Notes under the pieces: generated by a model | Database searches by the model: none | The model's input: the letters and a program-made list of their open reading frames with translations, nothing else | Told to the model about the DNA's origin: nothing | In this document: one piece after another, positions 37,688 through 49,714 of the stretch | How positions within the stretch are numbered: position 1 is the first letter of the stretch | Layout: each line of letters starts with the position of its first letter | Position numbers and translations under genes: made by a program | Origin: Proteromonas lacertae | Lineage: Eukaryota; Sar; Bigyra; Opalinata; Proteromonadidae | Reading direction: 5' to 3' | DNA length: 64,000 nt | NCBI GenBank assembly: GCA_002245135.1 | Contig: NGBS01000874.1 | Location: forward strand, 62,001-126,000

Positions 37688-38458
37688 ATGGATGAAAATT
37701 CAATCGATGTAGCACGAAAATGGAAATTTTCGCATATCTATGATAAGCTTGATGAGCCTGCAAGGAAGAAAATCAAGATGGATGAAGTTGCTCTTTTTAG
37801 TGTTACAAAAGAGAGTGATTCTGAAGTAATGGTTAACCAACTGACAAAATATTTACCTCACACAGCATTAGTGACAGATGGCTGTGCATGTGTTGGAGGA
37901 AATACATCATACTTTGCAAAATACTTCAATCGAGTAAAAGCATATGAAATAGATCCAGAAAGATATAAACTTCTTCTAAACAATTTAGAAGTTTATGGAG
38001 TTGGTAGAAAATGTGAATGTTATAATGAAGACTTCACAAAAGTGATTGATAATGTTCATGAAGATTTAGTCTTTTTAGATCCACCGTATTCATATTTCTA
38101 ATTATATTTAATCTGTAGATGGGGAGGAGAAGATTATTTAACTCATGAAACTTTAGAATTAGAAATGTCAGGATTAACAACAAAAGAGATAGTATCAAAG
38201 CTAAGAGGTCATACTAGATACATCTATCTCAAAGTCCCACAAAATTTTGATTTCCAAGCCATTTATAATTACAACAAAGATATTGTAGAATTAGAAAAAC
38301 AATCATTTGTTATATCTACAAAGAAAGGAACATTTTATTATACAGTTTTATTGGAATTTAATAATCCTAATAACGGTATAATATGGAACTCATATCCACG
38401 TACAAATCAAGTGAATAATCGTAAACAATTGAATATTGAAAATATCCGAATAGAATGA
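37688..38458 (+). CDS. TGS1: trimethylguanosine synthase TGS1
   Basis: Two exons with a 33-base intron at 38086-38118 placed exactly inside the catalytic motif; splicing restores DPPWGGEDY, the TGS1 signature. The SAM-binding region reads VTDGCACVGGNTSYFAKYF then AYEIDPERY. The protein is about 245 residues, close to the minimal TGS1 core. It adds two methyl groups to the N2 of the cap guanosine of snRNAs and snoRNAs. The ACVGGNT form of motif I also recalls cap methyltransferases of large DNA viruses; the intron shows that this copy is a nuclear gene. Confidence 0.85.
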
Positions 38459-38546
38459 TTTAGAAACGAATGATGATTGCATATGTTATTGTTATTATAT
38501 TAATTCATTATTAACACAATATTCTTATAATACTACAATATTAGAC

Positions 38547-38740
38547 ATGACGTCATCATCATTAGGTTTGCTATTTGTACATGCTAAAAAGATATTGGAT
38601 CAACCAAATACATTAATTGGTATAGAAAAGAATCAAATAAGATTGAAATGTAGTTTAGAGAATTATGAGAAGTATTTCCCTCATAATCAGAAGAATAAAT
38701 ATCCTGTTAAATATTATCCAACAATTGCTGATTATTTAAG

Positions 38741-38772
<32 letters not shown>

Positions 38773-39972
38773 CCAGTGATTCTCCTAAAGAATTTATCAT
38801 ATTTCACCATATAACTGAAGAAAGTAAAATCAAAACAATTGTTCCAGGAATTTTGAATCAGTATATTAATCAAGTAACACTAATGATTATTGTAATAAAT
38901 GAGAAATTAAGTGATATACGAATAAATAATGTATTACCAGAAGGATTTTCAGCTAAAGTTGATACATTTGAAAGAAGAGGTAAAAAGTGTTATTTCTTAG
39001 TTGTTTATAAAACTCAGAATTATTTTGTTAAGAATGAAATATTGATTAATTGTTTTACATTAAATAATGCTTTAAAACAACTAGTTAAAGATTTTTTGAA
39101 TTTAAGATATAATAGAATGTGTAAAGAGTTTGAAGGTTTTGCTTATCAAAATTTAAAAGATACATCAATCGAAAATTCTAAAAGTAAAAGCAATTATCCA
39201 AGTAGAAAGAATGACGTAATAAACAAAGATGAAATAATAATTAAAAAATTCAAAACAAACTATGAAAATGATTCAAAAATAAAGGAAATATATATGAATT
39301 CTGAATCATCTAAACTTCCACCATATATCTTAGGAAGACCAATATCAAAGGTAGAAAGAATCTATGACATGATTAAAGATCAAAATCCATCAATATCACC
39401 AAAAAATATACTTATAATAGGAGTAATAGATTGTGATATATCCCATGAAATACATAATAAATATCCTGCTAGTAAAATCACTAGTATTGATATATTAAAG
39501 TCTTATAAACCATTATATGGATCTTATAATTATCGTTCGTTAGATAGTGTAGATTTCGTTACTACTAGTAGTAGTAATAACAATAATAAATATGATATTA
39601 TTATTATTCAATCTTTACATCATTATATATTTCAATGTTTATTAATTGATAATTTGAGAGATAATTTGGATGATAAAGGTTATATTGTATTGTGTGAAAT
39701 GCATTGTAATGATTCAACTGTTGCACAATTTTATCAATTTTTACATTTGTTCCATTATCATTTCTTGATGAATATTGATATTTGTCCAAATAATCTTTTA
39801 TTTAGACCGATTTCTGATTGGACAATGTTGTTCGAATTGTGTCAGTATGATTTATTGAAGAGTTATCCTTCTGTTGTCTCTTATTATACGTATATATATA
39901 TCATTATTGATTTTATAATTTAATAGATTGATGATGCAAATTTATAAGAAGAGAGAAAAGAGTAAAAAATGA
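38547..39972 (+). CDS. class I SAM methyltransferase-like protein, divergent
   Basis: About 460 residues in two exons; the intron at 39890-39926 joins in phase to a short basic C-terminus ending KREKSKK. A C-terminal Rossmann-like part begins GRPISKVERIYDMI, then NILIIGVIDCDISHEI in the motif I place (the usual Gly-rich loop is poor), ITSIDI, YDIIIIQSLHHY and GYIVLCEMHCND. The order (LHHY, then E-H-like, then a final Trp) recalls methyltransferases found near capping enzymes in large DNA viruses. The N-terminal 200 residues are separate and unrecognised (LRLKC-like KNQIRLKCSLENYEKYF). The weak motif I suggests a non-catalytic subunit. It lies 88 bases after TGS1, so a shared RNA-cap role is possible but inferred. 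Confidence 0.5.
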
Positions 39973-40099
39973 GTAGAATGATATATGTATTATTATTGAT
40001 AATTCCATTGAAATGTTTTGTTGTGTTTATTAACATTGTAAAGAAATAATCAAAATAGATTGTCAAGCCAAATTTATTTAGATTTTTTGCATTTCTTCT

Positions 40100-41902
40100 A
40101 TGCCTCGTATTGATTGCATTTATACTCTTTTCTAGTTTCAAAAAATCAACTAATCATAGCTGCAGTAGGCGGAACACTTGCTGTTGCTGGTATTGCAACG
40201 TATTACTTTTATTTTTTTTTATTTTAGAATTTTGTACCGTCGTCATAAGAAAAATAGTAAATCAAAAGAACAAAAATCGAATGATGAAAGAAAAACAATC
40301 GAACAACAAAATGTATAGTATTTAAATTAATACCAACAATAGGTTGAAGAAGAAGTTCCAGAGAGGATAGTGGAAAGCAGACCATCTGTAGCATCTACTC
40401 CAAAAGATAATTCAGCTGAATTAGAGCAATTAAAATCTGAAGCAATACAATTTTTCAAAAAGGGTAAATATGATGAAGCAATTAAAGCATTCACAAAAGT
40501 GTTAGAAGCACCAAATAGCACTGATAAAGACAGAGTGTTATATAATCGAGGATCTTGTTATGAACAACTTAAAGAATATGAAAAAGCAATTCAAGACTTG
40601 ACTCAAGCCGTTCAAATCAATAGAAAATACCAAAAAGCTTTCCAAAAGAGAGCAAAATGTTATGAACAATTAAATCAACTTGAAGAAGCTTTGGCTGATT
40701 ATAATATCGTTTATATCATTGGTTTAATAGATAATAAACAAGATATACCACCACAAATAGAAAAAATCTCCTTGCAAGTAGGTAAAAAACGAGCTGCAGA
40801 GAAGATTTTACTTCGAAATGAAAAAACAATAACTTATGAATTTCCACAAGAGCATAGTATTAGATTATATTTATCAGGATTTACTGAAAAACTTGAGCAT
40901 GACAAGCCAACCGAAAGTTTAGATGAATTAAATGAAATGATTGGTTTAGATCCAGATAGTGGTGATTTATATTACAATAGAGCTGTTATGTATTTAAGTG
41001 AAAAGAATTACGTTGAAGCTGAACAAGATTTCAGATTTGCTTTAGAAATGGATTCGCAATATAAAATAAAAGCCTTATTACAATTAACCATATTTTCAAT
41101 TGTAAAATGCAATTTCCTTCAAGCTCAAATATACACTGACCAAGGTTTAAAATTAACAAATGAGTGTAATACTGAAGATGATAAGAAATATAACAAAATG
41201 TTTATGTATTTCAATTCACAAATTAAATTTGAAACAAATAAACCTGAAGAAGGAATTGAATTATCCAATGCTTTAGTTGAAAAATATCCAACTTATCCCG
41301 ATGTTTATTTACAAAGAGCACAACACTATTTCTTAAAAGAAGACTTTAAAAACTGTCAAGAGAACTTAGAGAAAGCGATTGAATTAAATCCTAACTATGG
41401 AATGGCCTATTTTCAACTTGCACTTGTTGGTGTTAAGTTAGAAAAATATGAAGAAGCTTTGAAGAATTTTCAGAAAGCTGTTGAAGTGATTCCCGATCTT
41501 GGTTATGTTTATAATTTCTATTCAGAGTTTTTATTCTCTACTAATCAACTTGGATTGGCATTTAAGATGGTTGAGACTGGTATTGAAAAAGATCCTACTT
41601 TTCCTTTGAATTATTTAACAAAAGCTGCATTTATAGCTCAAACAGATCCTTCTAGACAAAGTGAGGTTAATGAATTATATAAGAAAGCTTTAGATATTGA
41701 TCCAACTTGTGTTGCATCCTATGAGAAATTAGCTATGTCATTTTTAATGGCAATGCAATGTGATGATGCAATAAGATATTTAAATAAAGCTGTTACATAC
41801 TGTAAGAATGATGCTGAATTAGAAGAGATTTATGCAAGCATGGTTTCTGCCGAAGGTAAGAAGGCTGCATTAGATTATGCATCAAAATTTTTATCCAACT
41901 AA
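40100..41902 (+). CDS. TOM70: mitochondrial import receptor TOM70
   Basis: Four exons; the first three are short and place a membrane anchor at the N-terminus (LIIAAVGGTLAVAGIATILY followed by RRHKK), the classic outer-membrane signal anchor. Then come TPR pairs: residues about 65-170 form the clamp that binds Hsp70/Hsp90 tails (FFKKGKYDEAIKAFTKVLE, YNRGSCYEQLKEYEKAIQDL), and the C-terminal TPRs (YFQLALVGVKLEKYEEAL) form the preprotein pocket. Length about 560 residues is usual. CAAGCC lies 21 bases before the ATG. Its presence implies import of multispan carriers and a true mitochondrion. Confidence 0.85.
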
Positions 41903-41936
41903 ATACATATATTCTTTCTTATTTTGTGTTTTTATA

Positions 41937-41950
41937 TTTTCGCGCCAAAA
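41937..41950 (+). promoter_or_regulatory. E2F/DP-type binding site
   Basis: TTTTCGCGCCAAAA is a full match to the E2F consensus TTTCGCGCCAAAA, in a 73-base gap between TOM70 and the next start codon, 26 bases upstream of that ATG. CGCGCC is very rare in this AT-rich sequence and I saw no other copy in an intergenic gap. By analogy, the gene that follows would be expressed at G1/S. Confidence 0.6.
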
Positions 41951-41975
41951 CTATCAAACTTGTTTGAAAATAAAA

Positions 41976-42479
41976 ATGAATGAAAATAAAGATAAAATAG
42001 ACTATGCTGTAAAAATGAGAAAGGCTCTGTGCAAAGCTGATATGGTAGATAATGAGGGAATGATTAATAAGAAATATCATTTTTGTTAGTTTTTTTTATG
42101 TCTGTTTTCTTAATAGTTTCTACATATTTTAGAGGTAAAACAGAGTATGAATGGCATTTAGAACAAAATGAACTATTGAAAGATGCTATAGTGAATTTAG
42201 GTGTTGCAGATCTGCTGGATGATGTAGAGGGACCTTTCAAAGGATGTGTATAACTATATTTTATTATATTAAAACTAGCCAAGAGATGAGTTAAAAACTC
42301 ATATACAATTATTACTCAGAAAGCAAGACATATCTCAATATATTCAACAGAATTGGAAACCCACGATACAAGAGTTGGGAATAGAAATTGATAACAATAA
42401 AAAGAAGTGTAAATGTGTTAAAAGAGTAAGAGAAGTAATGATTAAGGGTTATGATGATCCAAACAATATATTGTTATAA
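41976..42479 (+). CDS. small unrecognised protein, probably cell-cycle regulated
   Basis: Three exons (introns GTTAGT...AATAG and GTATAAC...ACTAG) give about 147 residues starting MNENKDKIDYAVKM. Segments include KADMVDNEGMINKKYHFF, YFRGKTEYEWHLEQNELL and RDELKTHIQLLLRKQDIS, all predicted helical, and a basic end (NKKKCKCVKRVREVM). I do not recognise it. An exact E2F-type site just upstream suggests an S-phase role such as replication or chromosome segregation; that is inference. YFRGK also occurs in SEC62, but the rest does not fit SEC62. Confidence 0.6.
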
Positions 42480-42544
42480 TACTTTTTATTAGAAATTAAA
42501 CAATTTTCATATAACAACTAATAATTAGAATAAATATTAATAAA

Positions 42545-44982
42545 TTATATAAATTGGTTAATCATTTGTTTTTCTTTATCTGAAGGTAATTGTGCATATT
42601 CATAATAATCCATTTCATATCTTCCTTCTCCTTCAGTAATAGCTCTAAGCTGTTCACTATAACCAATCAATTCAGATAAAGGGACAATTGATTTGATTAA
42701 TGATTTGGGAGGTAAATTTGGATTAATTTCTATCACATCAACTCCTTCAACATATCCTCTTCTTCTTGATGTAATATCGCTGACAACATCTCCAATATAT
42801 TTATCACTAATTTCAATATTTAACTTCATCATTGGCTCATATAAATGAACATTTTTCATATTGTTTCTTAATGTTTCATTTATTGCATTTTGAGTTGTCA
42901 CTAAGAGTGATTGTGAATCACAATCTACTGGAATATTGCTCTTTGATTTATTTATTGTTACTTTAACGTTTGTTAATGGATATCCTAATACTGGACCTGT
43001 ATTTAATCCATTTGTTATTCCTTCAAACATGGTTTGATATAAATCTTGAGATAATAATTTCTTAAATGATGTAATATCTATTATATTGTTTGTTCCATTA
43101 TTATTATTATTATTATTAACATCTTTCTTTATTTCATTAACATCAATTGGTTCAATTTCAATATAAATAACAATATCATTATTCCTAATTGATTCAATAA
43201 ACTTATTCTTCCCTTCAATCTTCTTCACAACATGTTCTTTATATAAAACTTGTAATTTACCATAATAAGGATTCATATCATAACTGCGTTTCAGTTTATC
43301 TTTAATAATTTCTAAATGTAATTCGCCCATTCCTGATAATATGGTTTGATTTGTATTTCTATCAAAACTCACTCTAATGCTAGGATCTTCTCTGGTTATT
43401 ACTGATAAAACAGCATCTAATTCTCTTCGTAATGATTCTGATGGAGGTTCTATTGTGATACTGAAAACAGGTTCACATTTTTGAATTCCTTCTAATAAAA
43501 TTGGTGGATCATTCTATAATAATTAAAATAATAAATAATATATATTATAAATACAAATGGTATTAATGTATCTCCAGTATAAGTATTATTACATCCCATT
43601 ATTGCACCAATTTGACCTTCTTTCAATTCATTTATTTCTCTAGTAACATCTGCATTGATTGATAATAATCGTGTGATTTTTTCTTTCTTTTTTCTATTCA
43701 CATTATAAACCATTTGATTGGTTCTGATTGTTCCATGATACATTCTAATATAGACTAAACCACCTTTATATTTTTCATTTTGAATTTTAAAGACAAAAGC
43801 ACAAAATGAATTTGAATTATGTGGTTTGTATAACTGTTTTTCATTGTTATTTCGGATTGTAAATATAAATTGGAGGAATATCCAAAGGTGAAGGTAAATA
43901 TTTTACAATATTATCCAACAACAAATCAACACCAATATTTCTATAAGAAGATCCACAAATAACTGGAATTAGTTTTAATTTGTTATTCATTTCTTTTTCA
44001 TATTGATTGACTGTAATTTTTCTTATTTCCTTATAAATATCTGATGATGATAATTTTCCATCTTGTATATACAATTCAGTTAATTTATCACTATAAGAGG
44101 TTAAATCTTCAACTAATTGATCATAATATAAATCAATATCTTCACTATTGACAATATTATCTGTTAATTTTGGAGGTTGATTTTCTATTTCATAAACATA
44201 TGATTTTCTTGTAATTATATCCGTTATTTTATTGAATGTATTATCACATAAATGTGGATATTGTAATAGCAATGGTTTAACTCCTAATTTACTTCTTATT
44301 GAATGAAGCTATAAAAACAATAACAATATTATTATACACATTTCTTCAATGAACCTCCTTCTCTATCTAATTTATTAATATAAATAATTCTTGGAACTTT
44401 ATATTTATCAGCTTGTCTCCATACAGTTTCAGCTATATAAATATAATAATAAACATTAGAAATAATAATTCATACTTTGAGCTTGAACTCCATTCACTCC
44501 ATCAACAATAATTACTACACCATCTAATACTCTCATACATCGTTCAACTTCCATTGTGAAATCTACATGGCCTGGTGTATCAATTAAATTGATTATATAA
44601 TTCCTCCAATTCAATGACACTGCTGCAGAGTTGATTGTTATACCTCTTTCTCTTTCTGGTTCTAAGAAGTCTGTTACCTATTTTTAATTATAACATTAAT
44701 GTGTATACAGTATCTCCATCATCAACATCACCAGGGCTTGATATAAGACCAGCTAAATATAACATTCTTTCAGTAGTGGTTGTTTTACCAGCATCAATAT
44801 GAGCGCATAAGCCAATATTACGTATTATTTTCATATACTCCTTATTCTACCAAACATTAAAATTAAGTAATATACATTTTGAAGATAATTATGTTGACAA
44901 GAAGCATATAATGTTGGTGAAGCAAATTTTTTGCCTTAATCACCGAATTAACAAAGAATTTGTTGATATTTTTGATAAACAT
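42545..44982 (-). CDS. GFM2: mitochondrial elongation factor G2 (ribosome-recycling GTPase, GFM2)
   Basis: Translation GTPase with G1 AHIDAGKTT, switch [14 protein letters not shown]3 DTPGHVDF and G4 INKLDREGG. Domains II-V follow, including [49 protein letters not shown] and [13 protein letters not shown]. EPVFxxTIEPPS and the GTI-type domain II fit GFM2, which splits ribosomes with RRF, better than GFM1. Introns of 30-45 bases join in phase. The frame breaks once near 43849: the downstream frame is +1 at an AAA TAA. A start at 44834 lacks a targeting peptide. The ATG at 44982 would add a basic mitochondrial presequence ([18 protein letters not shown]), but a run of six T at about 44926-44933 then needs an indel. 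Domain order and length are otherwise normal. Confidence 0.82.
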
Positions 44983-45059
44983 GAAAAGACAGGCTTGTCA
45001 CAGCTCGTATCAATACACTAATACATATTGTTTTTATGTATTAAACAAAAAAGAAGAAT

Positions 45060-46045
45060 ATGTCAATATCTATAAAACTAGACAATTTTACTGCAAGATA
45101 CCAACGAGGAGTATAGTAATTATATATCATAATTAATAGGATTTTGTGAAAGGAGCTGCTATTTCACATTTAGAACAAGCAAACTATTTTACTTCATTAG
45201 AACTTGATGTTTTAGGAACTGTTAATTTTATTAATTCGTATTATATTGCTTTAATTAATTAATTTTTGTAGGAATATAAGATTTCCTGAAATAGAAGGTA
45301 ATAAACCCATCCCAATAGCAAATCAAATATTTTTTCAATATCACACAACTCTGCTAGAAAAGAATGTATTTAATAAATCTGAAACTCTTCCTTTTCAATT
45401 TTTATTCGATGTTCCAGAAACACAAGAACTATACAACACATATCATGGTCATTGCATAAGAATAGACTATATAATCAATATAACAGGAAGACGAAGGTTT
45501 TTTCAATCAATTCTAACTTCCAATAAAGAAATATATCTATACCAAGACCCACATCCTCCACCAGGCTTGTGTATCAAACCATATCAATATAAATTACACT
45601 CCAGACATATAAAGAATAACGATCAATCAGTCTACCTTCCAGATTTTAGAATTAATTTTTCAATTGATAATATCAATTTAATATCCACAAATTATGAGTT
45701 TTTAAATGGTATGTTCAATATAGAATTCACTGATTGTTCATTGGATTCAATAGTTATACATATAGTACAGCTTGAAACTGTATTTCTAAATTCACAAGAA
45801 TTCATTGAGAGTATATCATATATAGTATATTTATTAATATAGAAACAATATGTCAAAGTTTTGAAGTTATAACTGGTTCGGTTCCAATAAGGAAAGATAT
45901 TGGATTTACTTTTAATACATTAACTCCGCTAATATGTCCATATATTGAAACACCAACGTTTCAAATACATTTTTGTCTACGAGTTGATGTGACATTTGAA
46001 GATGGTACATTGTTTCATCATTATGTACCTCTTTCGATGTATTAA
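45060..46045 (+). CDS. VPS26C: VPS26C (DSCR3), Retriever/Commander subunit
   Basis: Four exons (introns 45111-45139, 45238-45271, 45811-45842) give about 295 residues of arrestin-like fold: GAAISHLEQANYFTSLELDV, PFQFLFDVPETQELYNTYHG, IDYIINITGRRRFF, then GSVPIRKDIGFTFNTLTPLI and HFCLRVDVTFEDG with a final HYVPLSMY. The ending resembles the FPL-x-L of VPS26C rather than VPS26A/B. It forms Retriever with VPS35L and VPS29 for recycling of membrane proteins from endosomes. The short divergent promoter is shared with the EF-G2 gene. Confidence 0.75.
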
Positions 46046-46158
46046 TTTGTTATAATCTAACATCTTTTTTTTGTAATTTATTTATATATATTTGTATTAT
46101 TGATCCCAATAAATATAATCAATTAAAATAATATAACTAATTTATAAATAACAAACTA

Positions 46159-46601
46159 CTAATTCTCAACTTTGCTATTATCAATAATTTGTTCAAGTTC
46201 ATAAACACTTGGATCGAATAAACTATCCAAAAATCTATCACATATAATAATAAAATAGAATACTTTAACATTAAACAATAATTTTTATCATTACTTGGCA
46301 AATCGGGTGAATTTGGTGGTGAACTCGGTTGAGAAATATAATTTTCATTTTCTTCATCAGGTAATTCATCAATTTTAGGAAGTGATGGTGTTTTAAATGA
46401 TTTCCTTTCTTTTGTAATTAATTTAATCTAAAATCATTACATGCAAATTAAATATACGTGTTTTTCTGACAATTTTCTTTGTAACTCTCTTTCTTCAGAA
46501 ATCACATCTGTTTTGCTGAGTTTCAACTTTTTCATTTTATTACATATTGTATCAAATGATAAATTTTCATCTTTCAATTTTTTAATAGAGTGTTTCGTCA
46601 T
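46159..46601 (-). CDS. small coiled-coil protein of unknown function
   Basis: Three exons joined by introns of about 30 bases give about 128 residues. The N-terminal half is a basic coiled coil (KKLKDENLSFDTICNKMKKL, EERELQRKLSEKH), and the centre is Pro/Ser-rich (SQPSSPPNSPDLP). The end reads FLDSLFDPSVYELEQII. The fit of phase at both introns supports a real gene. No family was recognised. Confidence 0.55.
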
Positions 46602-46709
46602 TGTTATTTAAAAAAATGATCCTGTAATTCTTTAAATATTGACCGTAAAAATGTAATAGATCATAAAACACAAATAAAATGAATAATACATATACAATTA
46701 ATAGTAATA

Positions 46710-48187
46710 TTAGTAATTAGCAATTCTATTACATGCACTTCCATAATAATTATCATAACATTCACAGATCCCTTTTGATTCATCACAAATACCTTTTCCA
46801 CTACACTTCCAATTGACCTTGGACTGGAAAGCCAAGAGGATCTGTATTTGGATATTTATAAATGTTATATTGCCTGAACCAGTATGGCATCTCCCTTTAA
46901 TATCCAGTGGAAAAGATGGAAAGTTATTAGCAGTTAATCGATGATTAGAATAACAAGCAGCCTTATCATCTATTAAACTACGATATTTCATTAACCATAC
47001 TGCTTGTGATGCAGTGGATTGAAATGATCCATAAGTATTGTCATTATCATAACCACTTCCATCATTTTTCCATTTAGCTCTTTCAATACCATACAACAAA
47101 GCATTGTCTTTACTACCATTTTTATATACATTTAATTCCATCATTAATATTGGAGTAATATCAATATAATCTAATGTTAATATTACAGTAACAAAATTAC
47201 CATCTTGATAAGTATTTGATGTTTTTATTTTTTTAGTACTACCATCAATCTCTTCCTTTTTATCGCCTGAACATATTAATGTAATATTTACAGGAGTGAA
47301 ATATGGTAAATGTCTTAATTTCTTTTTCAATTCTTCTTTAAACAATATTCCTAAATCAACATTCAATTCATAAGGTGAAGATGAAGAACATAATCCTTCA
47401 TAAGAATCAATTGTTGGTGTTTTATATTTCATTCCATAATAATTAAATTCTAAATAATGAGATATAGTACCTCCATTTCCATTTGGAGGGTCAGTAGGTC
47501 TATTTTCAGAAGAATCCAATAATGTATAAGCAAACTGAAATAATGTTTGGTAATACTTCGGATCATATCCCTTATTACACACTCTCTTATCACAATAAAC
47601 TCCTTTCCATCCTTTATCACATAAACATCGATTATATTTCTTCAATTCCCAACTATTACTACCTTCTTCACCACCTGTTGCTATTTTTATATAATCATCA
47701 CTACTTACACAAATTCCATTTCCATTACAATCTTTTACTGAATCATTTGGACGACATTTACGACGTTGACATGCACTACCTTCAAAACCTTCATTACATT
47801 TACATAAACCTGTGAGTCTATTACACTTTCCAGCATTTGAACACTCTCTGTAAGAATGTGGTCTATCTTGTGTATCATTCTCATCCCATTCTTTTATTCC
47901 CATTCCATTTGGATATAATTCTGTTCTTACACGTGTTTTATCAATTACACCATCACCATTTAAATCTCCCAACGGACTTACTTGTAATGCTTCACCAAAA
48001 GGGCAAACTCCTATTAATTTTATTAAATAATATTCCTGGTCATACTATAAGAACAATCACTGTTATAATAGCCTGGATAACAACGACAAAAACCTTTCTC
48101 ATCACAATACCCATTTTCACAATCTTCAGTACATGATAGACCAATAGTGAAAGGAATTAAAAATACAGCTAACCATATAATAATCAT
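46710..48187 (-). CDS. secreted EGF-repeat (tenascin-like) protein
   Basis: Two exons; the intron at 48011-48045 joins in phase. A signal peptide (MIIIWLAVFLIPFTIGLS) is followed by an EGF-like module (CENGYCDEKGFCRCYPGYYN) and VCPFGEALQVSPLGDLNGDG. Further EGF modules are ECSNAGKCNRLTGLCKCNEG and CNGNGICV...CLCDKGWKGVYC. A globular domain of about 220 residues and a last EGF (CSGKGICDESKGICECYDN) end the protein at residue about 480. The pattern VCPFGEA...ECSNxGxCxRxTGxCxCxxGFxGxAC is common in chromist and related algae and protists. No transmembrane segment or GPI signal is seen, so it is probably secreted or wall-associated. Confidence 0.75.
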
Positions 48188-48516
48188 TTCTAAAAGAACA
48201 TAATATAGGCTCGAATGTTTGCTTGATTAATAAAAAATCATTATATCTATATAGAATCAAATAATAATAAAAATAATCTTCGATATATCTTTATGAACAT
48301 TACATCAACTATTTGAGAACGAAAAACAACTATGACAAATATTGAGTAGAAAAAAAGTGTAGTATTTATAATATTAACACATTTGATATGACCTCAATTA
48401 ATTTATGTTTTCTTTAGTAATATTTACTATTCTTTTAAATACCTTTTCAAAATAAAGTCGTTTCAAAAAAAATCACAATTTTTAATTTTCATTTTCTCAT
48501 CCAATAATCCTCGTAG
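48188..48516. promoter_or_regulatory. divergent intergenic region between EGF gene and IQ/C2H2 array
   Basis: About 330 bases with no open frame worth calling. GCTTG at 48221-48225 (CAAGC in the sense of the EGF gene, 34 bases from its ATG) is the only motif shared with other promoters here. It probably carries both promoters. Confidence 0.4.
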
Positions 48517-49556
48517 ATGGATGGGTCTAAAGGATCCACCTCGATAGGGTCTCATTCATCTCCATTTACAAATGGTAGTATAAGAAGGACAATGGTTCAT
48601 AATTCAAGTGTTGTTTTAACTACTGTGATTACCTCACAAAGAATAAGGGTAGAATCGCGTCAGTCTCTCCATTCTGTTCATCCTCCAAGAAATAATAGTG
48701 TAAGCCAGCTGAGTATGTCAGAAGGTGATTATAAACAGCTTACTTCAAGAAGTAGTGTTAAAAACCTGCTCATTTCGTTAGGTTCGGCAAGAAAGAACCA
48801 GCCTGCTTTAGATAGAAAAACAGAAGCTGCAATTCAAATTCAATCAGTCATAAGACGAATGTTGGTTATGAGATGGTATGAGAAGAAAGCTGACGATAGA
48901 AAGATGCAGAGAATAAACGTATTAGAAGATATAGCCAATGGAAGAGGAGGAATTCCAATGGAATTATATAACTCAAAGTCCTTTATCAGATACGTAGTTC
49001 CAGGAATAAAAAAAGACTATAAAATACTAATAGAAACATGTAGAGACAAAAATGTATAAATAGTTTTATTAATTTATTTGAATAGACTCCTAAACATATG
49101 AAGGATCGTATATTAACAATTTTATTTATGAGTTTATCAACTCCTTTAGATTATATAGATGATAATAAAATGGGAATATTATTGACAGATATATTATTAT
49201 TCCCATTTCACAAAACACAAATTTTTGAATTATCTCTCAATATAGACATACCTAAAACACCAATTTATTTGAGAACGTTTTTAAATTGGTTTTATCAATA
49301 TAATGAGATGTATCCAATTCAAAACAAAGGGTTGTTTAAGAAGATGTTTGAAACTGATCATTTTGATGATTTGCCTGATTTTTTTATTTATCATTTCAGT
49401 GAATTTAGATCTAGTTTATATGATGTTATTCTGACATTTAACAAAATTGACCAGATTAATCCTTGTCAGTTTAAATGTAAGAAGTGTTACAAACAGTTTG
49501 TGTATCCACTTGAATTGGGGAAACATATTGTACAATATCACAAGAAATGTAATTAG
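48517..49556 (+). CDS. IQ-motif/C2H2 finger protein, array member 1
   Basis: Two exons, about 336 residues. The N-terminal part is Ser-rich and disordered and ends with LTSRSSVKNLLISLGSA, the motif shared by the array. An IQ calmodulin-binding motif follows (AAIQIQSVIRRMLVMRWYE). A helical middle domain of about 190 residues follows (KDRILTILFMSLSTPLDY, LLTDILLFPFHKTQIFEL, ...SSLYDVILTFNKIDQINP), then one C-terminal C2H2 finger, CKKCYKQFVYPLELGKHIVQ and a second His. The middle domain with its ILF / LL.D.L..P..K.Q pattern recalls an EF-hand-like helical pair without the calcium ligands. No known family was recognised. Confidence 0.8.
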
Positions 49557-49714
49557 ATGTAATGTATAGGATTTATTATAATTTATTTTAATGTAAATTT
49601 TGTTTTTTTATGAAATGAAATATATTCGTTTCATAGCTTTTCGTTACATTTTTTATTTTCATTTTTCGATTTTTTGGGACATATAAATAATATTTTGAAA
49701 GGTACACTTTTCTT

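Noticed and set aside
41976-42479. Second SEC62 copy because of the YFRGK string
   Set aside because: Only five residues agree; no membrane helices are present and the length and order differ.
42545-44834. Mitochondrial EF-G1 (GFM1) for the translation GTPase
   Set aside because: The blocks EPVFxxTIEPPS and RMYHGTI with the domain IV/V details fit GFM2 better; a tree of both families would decide.
47522-48136. Plus-strand frames rich in His/Leu/Tyr opposite the EGF gene
   Set aside because: They are antisense shadows; the minus strand has signal peptide and EGF cysteines in phase across an intron.
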